The notes beneath the pieces are model-generated. The model searched no databases, was not told the DNA's origin, and saw only the letters and a list, made by a program, of their open reading frames with translations. From Eublepharis macularius (Eukaryota > Chordata > Lepidosauria > Squamata > Eublepharidae), in the NCBI RefSeq assembly GCF_028583425.1, contig NC_072793.1, positions 62,005,028-62,069,027 of the forward strand: a stretch of 64,000 nt of DNA, read 5' to 3'. The position numbers and the translations under genes are program-made. Below are positions 56,380 through 64,000 of this stretch, piece after piece. Each line of letters begins with the position of its first letter. Position 1 is the stretch's first letter.

Positions 56380-57180
56380 TTGGGACAATGGCGGCACAGC
56401 AATGGGGGACAAAGGGGGCTTCTAAGCTGCCCTCTCCAGAGGGTGCAGGCCTACATCCACAGCCGGCTGAGGAGCGAGAGCGGCTGAGGGCGGCCGACGG
56501 CCTGCTCCAGCCCTCCTCCCTTCTTGTCTCCAGGCCTGTTTACTGATGGGCCGGATAGGGGAGCCCCGCAGGGGGCCGGCAGGTTCCCGGCCCTCCTAAT
56601 GCATTCCGGCCGCCAGCACAAAGGCCGCCCCCGCCCCAGGATGTTTTGACTGCAGCGCGGCTCTCCTGTTTGTTGTTGCTCGCCCCGCTCGCTGCTATCC
56701 GAGAAGGGGCCTCGTGGCCGCAGCGCCGCCGCCTCCGGGATCGGGCTGGAATCGCGGCTCCACCGCCGCAGGCAGGCCCGGCCCGGCTCGGCTGGGAAAG
56801 CGGCCACCCTGAAGGGGCGGGTCGGAGTGGGTCTCCGCGCGGCCTTGCCTCTCCGCGGGGGCCGGGAGGCGCCGTCCCTTCTGGTTTCCGCGGCGCTGCG
56901 CGTGAGCGGAGCAACCCTGGCGGAACAACCCCGCGTCCCGCTTTATTGGGGCGCTTCCGCAAGACGCTGTGCGGCAGGAGAGGCATTTGGCATCATGGGG
57001 ACGAGCCTTCGGAGCCGGTACAAAGGCACGTCAGCCCAGTGCGCGGCCTGCACGAAGAGGCAAATCGCGCACAGTACGGGCAGCGGATTCAATCGGCCGC
57101 CAGCGGCGGGCAACTGCGACCCCGGCCCGGGCTCTGGCGCCTCGGCTCCTTCCGCGCAAGCGTGCTCCTTGCACTAGTTT
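56380..57180. promoter_or_regulatory. CpG-rich block without a recognised gene
   Basis: GC- and CpG-dense DNA bounded sharply by AT-rich DNA. Overlapping frames on both strands are open only because of base composition; none shows a domain. It could be an unmethylated island serving a non-coding transcript or an enhancer of NKX2-5, whose stop codon is 2.7 kb away. This is inference. Confidence 0.4.
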
Positions 57181-57309
57181 AATAGACGTTTATACACAAG
57201 ACTACTTTTGCTCAGAACATTTTTGAGCGCTAAAGGAAGCAGAGCAAACAAAAAGGCTGCAGTTTGACGCGCCTGTGTGCTGCACGCGCGTGTTTGCACG
57301 AATACCTTT

Positions 57310-57530
57310 GTTTGTTTGCTTATTTTTGTTTACTTCATTTATACGTCTTTCATCCCAAATGGGGGCGCAAAAAAGTTCACGTAATTCTCCTCTCCTGCAT
57401 TTTATCCTCACAACAGCCGTGTGAGGGGAGGTTAGTGTGTAACTGGCCCAGGATCACCCAGCAAGTTTCCACAGCAGAGCAGGATTCGAACCTCGGCCTC
57501 CCAGATCGTAGCCTGAAACTCTGGCTATAA
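57310..57530 (-). mobile_element. tRNA-derived SINE, second type
   Basis: Inverted: 'tcctcacaacagccgtgtga', 'ggcccaggatcacccagc', 'gattcgaacctcggcctccc'. The B-box part (ttcgaacc, inverted) is well kept. Confidence 0.65.
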
Positions 57531-59867
57531 ATAATATATGGCAATACAGAGTAAATGCCCTGATCTGTAGAAAACTCATTTCCCGAGCCTTGCTTTCCCA
57601 ATTTAATTAGCAGTCCTCTCCGAATTCCGAAATGCCCCGTTTTATTTAGTCTAAGTGGTAAATGAGTTACAGCTAACTAGCTACTTCTAGATTCCCAGAC
57701 CTCTCTGTCTAACTTCATTGCATCACAGGGAAATGAACTCCCGCTGCTCTCTGTATAGTTTGTGTAATTTTGGTTGGGCCTAATACAAGGAATTGGGTGG
57801 CGTTGGGTTTTGCTCTCAGCCAAGGCTGCTGCTAGAAACTATTTGCTCTCTCTTATCTACTCCCCCTCGCCTGCCTGGGTAGTGGCCTCCTCTCCGGGGA
57901 TACGACGGAGATGCCATTTATCTACCCTTTGCCCTGGCTGTGCATCCACAACGAGGCATTTCCTGCTTCGCAGAACAGCAATTGCAATAGGAAACGGGCC
58001 GCCTTGGAGGCCTGGCGCGTTTGCTGCGCGCGCTCAGCTTAGCCCTCAGGAGCTCCCTGCCCTCGCGACTAGGAGGGGACCTCGTTGCCCAGATAAGGAG
58101 GGGCTTGGCAAGGAAACAGAACGAAGCCACAAAGAGGCCGATTAGATCTCCGGCCGTCGGGCCCTTCGGCCTCTTGGCCCTCATCCCTGGGCGCTAGCCC
58201 TAACCCTTAGGAAGGGCGTTCTTCATGTCCCACTGAAAGCACTTCTGAGAGGCGGCAGCCAAATTTCCCACGCTTGGAACTTTTCCCCACTTGCAGCGAG
58301 GGCGCTCGCTTGTTGCCAGTCCGGCTCAGATTACTCTCGAGTTGCTGCAAAGGGCAGCTGTTCTCCAGCCCACTTTACTGGCGAGGGAGTGTGCAACGGT
58401 GCTCTCCCCCCACGTCCATGTGCAGCCTCCCCCCACCGCAACACATTCGCTCTAGAGAAGCCGAACTTTCTCATCCCACTTAAAAGTCCCGTTGGTTTCT
58501 CTGGGACTAATCCCAGACAACTCCCCGTGCAATCCTAGCAGGGCATGACTGTGCTTAGTTTAATGACTGTGTGCAGTTTAATACTCCAACTGGAATCCCA
58601 AGTTTATTTCCTGGGAAGCCCCGCTGAAAGGAAGGAGCCCACAAGCGCTGCTGTCGCTCGGCTGAGGCCAAGAGAAGAACCGAGTTTCAGTCGCTTCCAG
58701 GGTGGCTGGACGGCAGCCAGGATTCCGCGCGATCCTGGGCGCATTTACTCGGAAGGAAGTCCCACGGAATTCCGCGGGGTTTACTCCCAAGTAAATATGG
58801 GCAGGATTGCAGCCTTAAACATGCGCCACGGGCTGCTGGCCTGCCCCTTCAAGGCAGGTTTGACGTTTGGGTTCCGAGGGAGAGGGAGCCAAGGAGGCAG
58901 ACGCAGCGACACAAGCCACGCTCTTTAATGACAAGGCAGCCGGCGCCATCGCTGCGGCGGCGGCAGAGGGGGAAACGCGACAGCAAACCGAGCGGCTGGA
59001 GGAGGCGCAGGCAGCGCATGCCGTGCGCTCAGTCCCTTGTCAGTGCATCGCTCGACGGGAGTCAGGTACCGAGGCGGCCTCGGGCTTCCTTCTGCCGGCG
59101 GGACCTTGGCGGTGGGGCGGCTGGGTCTTTTCCTCACTCGTCCCATTCCCCATCGGGGTGAGGGATAAAGGGAGCCGGGCTGTCCGATGGCGGAAACACA
59201 CACACGCGCGCGCGCGAGCAAACACACAGACACACGAGAAAGCTGAAGGGACCCGCGAGAGGACCTCGTTTCAGAGGCTGAGCTCGCCCCAACTTGACCA
59301 GAGCAGGAGGCAGTCTCGGGGCTCTGCGACAGAAGGAGAAGAGAGCGCTTCTGGGTCTGCCTTCTTTAAAAAAAACACAAGCAGGCTGGCTGGAAGTGAC
59401 ACGTCCCGAAAGGGCTGGGAGAGGCGCCTCTTAATGAACCTCGGAAGGGCTCTCGGAAACGCCGAGCAGGCCTGCGTCGGAAACGCGGCTGGAGGCAACC
59501 GGACTTCGCTTGCAGCTGGCTGGATCTCTGCGGCACGCGGCTCCTTTGGGTTTTGCCTTTCAATCAAATCCTCATCCCTTGGCCTGGGCCAGAAATCCGG
59601 GGCTTTAGTCTGACCTCCAGAAGGTGCAGAAAGGCCTTCAGGGCTTCCCTTCCAGCGACTGGAGTAGCGGATGAGTCCTGCTACCGAATCTACCCAGGGA
59701 GGGCCCAGGGATCCCATCTTCCCAGGGATCCCTGAGTGCTACCTGTGGATAGCTCTCTCCGGAAGGTCCAGCCCACTCTCCAAGGGTTTGGAGGAGTCCA
59801 TCCATGGAGGTTCTCGGCCCGGCCCATCCTTCCTGCTGCGGGGCTCGGGAGGGCGGCTCCGGGATCC
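57531..59867 (-). other. NKX2-5: NKX2-5 3' UTR and downstream GC-rich flank
   Basis: No protein domain seen in the many overlapping frames. GC-rich from about 58200. Possible poly(A) signals on the - strand are the inverse of 'tttaat' near 58925 and of 'tttatt' near 58603, about 0.95 and 1.27 kb past the stop. 58480..58830 also resembles a common squamate repeat ('tttactcccaagtaaatatg'), which weakens the second choice. Confidence 0.4.
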
Positions 59868-60475
59868 CTACCAGGCACGTATGCCATGCAACGTGGACAT
59901 GCCCCCGTTCCCCTGTGGGATGGAGGTGGGCACGGGGTTCAAGTCCCCCACGCCGAAGTTCATGAAGTTGCCGCCGGCGGCCGCGGGCTGAACGCCTTGC
60001 ACGCCAGGGTAGCTGCAGCTGTAGCTGGCGTTGCAGGCGGCGCCGCTGTAGCTGCTGTAGGGCGGGTAGGCGTTGTAGCCGTAGGGGTTGAGGCTGACGT
60101 TGTAGGGGGAGCTGTAGGGCGAGGAATCCCCCAAGCAGGGCTTCCCGTCGCGGACCAGGACCGGCACGGCGATCCTCCGCGGCGGCGGGAGGCCCACCAT
60201 CTCCAGGCTTTGGTCCTGCCTCTGGCGCTTGCATTTGTACCGACGGTTCTGGAACCAGATCTTCACCTGCGTGGAGGTGAGCTTCAGCACGCTGGCCAGG
60301 TGGTCTCTCTCCGGGGCCGAGAGGTATTTCTGCTGCTTGAAGCGGCGCTCCAGTTCGTAGACCTGGGCCTGCGAGAAGAGCACGCGTGGCTTCCGGCGCT
60401 TCCTCTGCCGGGGCCGCTCCGCATCCTCGGCCTCCCTCTTCTCCTCCTCCAGAGATTTCTGGAGGGCGCACAGAT
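59868..60475 (-). CDS. NKX2-5: NKX2-5 last coding exon (homeodomain)
   Basis: Encodes the cardiac NK2 homeodomain transcription factor. The exon starts at 60475 after the acceptor ttcccggcag, completing an Asp codon, then [20 protein letters not shown], and ends [12 protein letters not shown] with stop TAG at 59870..59868; 201 full residues. The human last exon starts at the same place (ELCALQK). The homeodomain is 60398..60219 and has Tyr54 (NRRYKCKRQ), the mark of the NK2 class that favours AAGTG sites. The NK2-specific domain [17 protein letters not shown] is at 60179..60129. The Tyr-rich region ([16 protein letters not shown]) and the terminal GIRAW are conserved. The human Pro run before the NK2 domain is short here (PPP). 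Exon 1 with the TN motif is not in the window. Confidence 0.97.
60219..60398 (-). other. NKX2-5: Homeodomain segment of NKX2-5
   Basis: 60 residues from [20 protein letters not shown] to CKRQR. Helix 3 is [16 protein letters not shown] see only Lys24 (human Arg) and His33 (human Gln) as changes from the human domain. Confidence 0.95.
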
Positions 60476-63400
60476 CTGCCGGGAAGGAAACACAAGACGC
60501 CCGACGGGCAGTCAGTGCTGGAGCTGCTCGGTGAGACGGGTTTGTTAGCAACTCAAGGGGCCTCCTGCCGCTAGCCCCCTGGAGCTCTCTCTCCCCGGTA
60601 GGAACCCAAGCCGCCTTATAAAATGGCTCTCCTGACAACAACCCTGAGGGGCAGGTTCAGCTCAAAGAGCGACTGGCTGAGCTTCCATGGCACAGCGGGG
60701 ATTCGAACCGGGTCTCCCGGATCCTAGGTGGACACTCTCTAACCATCTGAAGAAGAGAACTGTGATTCTCGAAAGCTTATGCTACAGTAAAGTTGGTTAG
60801 TCTTAAAGGTGCTACTGGGCTCTTTTCTATTTTTACTCTCTAACCACAGCACACGAACCCCAACCAAGGCTAACATGCCATCTACAAGGAGCCCCCTCCC
60901 TCTTCGAAACCAGCTTACATTTCAATTGGAAGTCTGTTTTCACATTGGTTACCAGGTCAGGGCATTCACACGCGCTTTAGGAAGGAGGGTGTTGGACTAG
61001 GAGTGCAAGGGTCCGGATCCACTGACCAAGGGCCACTGGGTGCCTTGGACTGTGATTCTCTCTCGCTCCGGCGAAGTTCACCCAGAGCTGTGAAGGAAGC
61101 AGAGGAGAGTCCAATATATGGGACTCTGCGCTCCAGAGAAGATACAAAAGTGGCAGCGCCCTTACAACTTCGCTTGCGCCTTTTCTGGCTTATTGGACAG
61201 GAAGAGACCAACATCGGCTGGCATGTGCTTGGCCTAGCCACGGAACTCGAGGCCACCCATGAGCTCTCAGAGGCCCACAGGTTGAGCTCACTAATTCACC
61301 TGCCGGCAGAAGAAAGACCCGGCCCCGGAATCGACGCTGGAGTAAAGGCCTTTCGGGATCGCAGCTTTGCTGCTCACAACAGCGCCTTCCCAAACGCGCC
61401 GCCCGAGGACATTCCACTGCAAGAACTAAATGCTACACAGAGAGGCGGCTGACCTCCAGCGGGATTCGAGCAGCCAACTACGGGCAAGATTGCAGCCGCT
61501 GACATTTGGATCTTTCCTGTCCCTCTCAGTAATGCTTTCAAGAAGCACTAGGGTTTGCCTGGGTATTCTGTTTTATTTTTCTGCTGAGGCTTAACTTTCG
61601 AGACTAAGTTCATTAAACGATGGTATGATAACCTGCCTCTCCAATTCAGTGCTCTGGGGTCCCGATTCTGCAGAGGGATCTAAACGACCCCATCCCACAC
61701 CGATTTGTATATACACGCATAATGTATAATCTAGGTATAATGTATAATGACATGACTGTCTATAGGACCAGGAGTAGAGCAAATGCAACGTTCTAGATAA
61801 GATCCACCCAAAGTCCAAGAACTGTCAGGCGCCAATGGCTTCACTGGAAAAAGTTAATCCTCTGCTTAACACTGCAACCAAAGGGATTTTAAAGTATTTA
61901 ACTTGGACCGGATTTCAAGCGTGGGGATCCGATCCATTCCATTCACCCTAAACAGATTAACAGGTGTATTCGGAAACAACTACGCCTTAGATAACAATAG
62001 AATTGACATGCGAGGGATTTGCTTCCAAGTAAATATAGTTAGGAGCGTGAGCCCAAGTAACTAGGAGCACGTCGACTACGTTAGGGTGTGGATGAGGTGA
62101 ACTGATTCAGGCCCCCAAAAGGTGCTTCTGGCTTCTTTCGGAGGGAACTGCAAGAGACGACTTGGAAAATGATCCTGGTCTTGGGATTCAGGAAAGAGCC
62201 CGCGCGATCTTTAATTGGAGGCAATAAGGACGTTCTCTGATTTCATTCGGAAAAGAAAAACAAAGGATGAATAAAGGGTGTGATCCATATCTCCCTGCCG
62301 CCAGCGTCTTAAGGTCCAACCGGATTTGGTGACTGCACCCCTTGACCCAGGTTCTGTGACCTGAGGAGAGGGGAGTGCCCATGTTTCCGAGTAGGCTCTG
62401 CTCTCAAGTACCTTCTGATTTGTAATCAAGAAAGCTATTTAGGACTTGGAGGCTTTACTCAGAATTACTTTTTAAAGAAAAAAGATCGGAATCTTTCCAG
62501 TGCAGCTGGCCTTTGCATTCTCAGTAAACCCGCCACCATTTAACACCCTATCGACATGCATGCAATTCGCAGTGCCGATTTCCCAAAACGCTCTTGGTAC
62601 CGGTGATCCCGGAAAGATCTTTTCCAGCGGGGCTGGGCTGGGCTGGGCTGGAGGTGCTTACAATAGCGAAAGGCTGGAGGTTTTCAAGCGATCTGCAGTC
62701 TGGCCGCAAATATTAAAGATTTCTCCCTTACAATCCTATTGAAACTCACCGGACGGGCACCCTGCATTAAGGGTCGCTGAGACGATGCACTTACTTAAAA
62801 TGTGGGACATTACTTCCGAGTACCGGGGGCTTGTATTGAAATAAATGTTGTTATTCTTTAAGGTGGCAGAGAACTTTTGTTTTATTTTCTGCCAAGCACA
62901 TTTATCGATTTATTGGCAGGGATTACTTGACAGGACAGCCCTTAAATTTCAAGTGGAAGAGTTTGAAGAGGGTTTTCTCTCTTTGCGACTTGGAAACACA
63001 AGGGCTTTAACGACGCCTGGCTACCCGCACATTTGGAACTGGGGCAATCAATTGGGCTTCCATCTGTGTACATGTAGAAACCGGTTTCGGATTGCATAAC
63101 TTGGGCTGGATCATGTGTATTGTACCTAAAACTGTAGTCAGTGAGTGTCACATTTTCTTCCAGGGGTCTCATCCACGGCAATATGGAAACACAGACCAAG
63201 ATCCCAGTATCGTGTACAAGCGACCCCGAAGATGTTTGGGATCAGAAAAACAGGTCTGCCTTGAAAACTATTTTCATATGGGAAAGCCGTCTTTAAAAAT
63301 CCATGAATTTTAGGATCCAAGGCTTCTGCCAGTGGAATCCTATGCAGGTCTACTCAGGAACCAGTCCCAGGTAAGTATGCAGCCCAGTATGAGTTGCAGC

Positions 63401-64000
63401 CCAGTCGCTTCTTCCCTCCCCAAATCCAAGCGCTGTTCGCCTGTTCGGAGCAAGCGCTTGGCGCTCCATTGCTTCTTTGAGAAAACTCCAGGCAAATTGG
63501 AAACTTCCTCCGAACACCTCGGGGGCTCCCAAAACTACAGAGCTGTTCCTTCCCCACCACGCAATTTTAGGTTGAAGAACATTTGACAGGAAGGGGCTGC
63601 TTTTAGTACCTGTCATTTTCAACGCTTTGCATTTTCGCGATAGAAACTTTAAATAGGAGTAGGTGACCACGAGTGAGGAAAGGCGAGGTATAAATATTCT
63701 AATAAATGAATAAATAATGGCAACCTTTGGAAACGAAATCAACCGAAGGGTAGCTAGGAAACGAGACCACAGTCCCAAAGGGGAATTCCACGGAACTTCT
63801 CACCAGTTTAGTGTCAAGATCTCAACGAGGTTGTGGGGCCCTTAGACCGATTAAAAGCGCTACGATTGACATGAAACCCTTATTTGAAAAATGAACCCTA
63901 TCGAGATAACTGGGGAATTTCGACGGGGCTTCCTCCCAGGATGGGCTGGGGGGGGGAGGGGCGGGTGAGACTGCCCCAATCAAACTGCTTATTGTGGTAG
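60476..64000 (-). other. NKX2-5: NKX2-5 intron, exon 1 not found
   Basis: I looked on the - strand for the TN motif (FSVKDILNLE) and a MFPSP-type start and found neither up to 64000, so the intron probably exceeds 3.5 kb and exon 1 lies beyond the window. 60612..60745 holds a partial inverted SINE of the second type ('gattcgaaccgggtctcccg'). 63335..63375 recalls the common squamate repeat ('atcctatgcaggtctactca'). Confidence 0.55.
60744..60830 (+). repeat. Amniote interspersed repeat with hammerhead-like core
   Basis: 'catctgaagaagagaactg', 'tgattctcgaaagcttatgc' and 'gttagtcttaaaggtgctac' follow the order seen inverted at 5223..5305. The core at 60747..60776 is CTGAAGA, one base, a GAGAA/TTCTC stem, then GAAAGC. 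It has landed inside a partial SINE in the NKX2-5 intron. Confidence 0.55.

Noticed and set aside
56540-57182. Long overlapping frames on both strands in the CpG-rich block
   Set aside because: They are open because stop codons are rare in GC-rich DNA. No domains, and frames overlap on both strands.
59638-60548. Long + and - frames over the NKX2-5 exon
   Set aside because: Shadows of the homeodomain exon in other frames.
1-64000. CRISPR arrays, operons and bacterial signals
   Set aside because: Spliced vertebrate genes and eukaryotic repeats throughout; no regularly spaced repeat arrays seen.

Overview
The window is vertebrate nuclear DNA, most likely from a squamate reptile (a lizard, perhaps a gecko). 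Two host genes can be identified. BNIP1 (SEC20) lies on the + strand and is complete in six coding exons between 4507 and 14893, encoding 228 residues. NKX2-5 lies on the - strand, and only its last coding exon (59868..60475) is inside the window. The two genes converge tail to tail, as in human 5q35. The squamate assignment rests on the repeats: a 5S-derived SINE, a BovB-like tail, CR1/L2-type LINEs, Penelope-like elements, a DIRS element and tRNA-type SINEs with decayed promoter boxes.

Layout. 1..3983 holds two L1 elements on the - strand. One is cut by the window edge; the other is a 3.1 kb insertion with a 12-bp target duplication that keeps a 5' leader, the C-terminal end of ORF2 and the 3' tail. 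4300..4720 is the CpG-rich BNIP1 promoter, with a YY1-type site on the start codon and a paired octamer-like cluster about 0.35 kb upstream. 4507..14893 is BNIP1, with SINE and LINE fragments in its introns. 14894..about 18000 is its 3' flank. 18000..33730 is intergenic: LINE fragments, a 273-bp foldback with hammerhead-like motifs, a MITE, an L1 tail and a Penelope-like element. 33732..39820 is a DIRS-type tyrosine-recombinase retroelement that looks whole. 41072..43753 is a short mag-like Ty3/gypsy element with matching LTRs and an unusually long direct repeat at its edges. 43800..56350 is intergenic, with MITEs, SINEs, a LINE endonuclease fragment and a 5S-derived SINE carrying a clear target duplication. 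56380..57180 is a CpG-rich block with no recognisable gene. 58200..60560 is the CpG-rich NKX2-5 3' region. 60560..64000 reads as NKX2-5 intron; no exon 1 was found there, so it probably lies beyond the window.

Functionally the two genes are unrelated. BNIP1 is a Golgi-to-ER SNARE with a BH3-like segment. NKX2-5 is the cardiac homeodomain factor. Their linkage is old synteny, and the 45 kb between them is mostly repeats plus possible regulatory DNA that cannot be judged from one sequence. Family names for repeats come from memory of their motifs and have not been searched.
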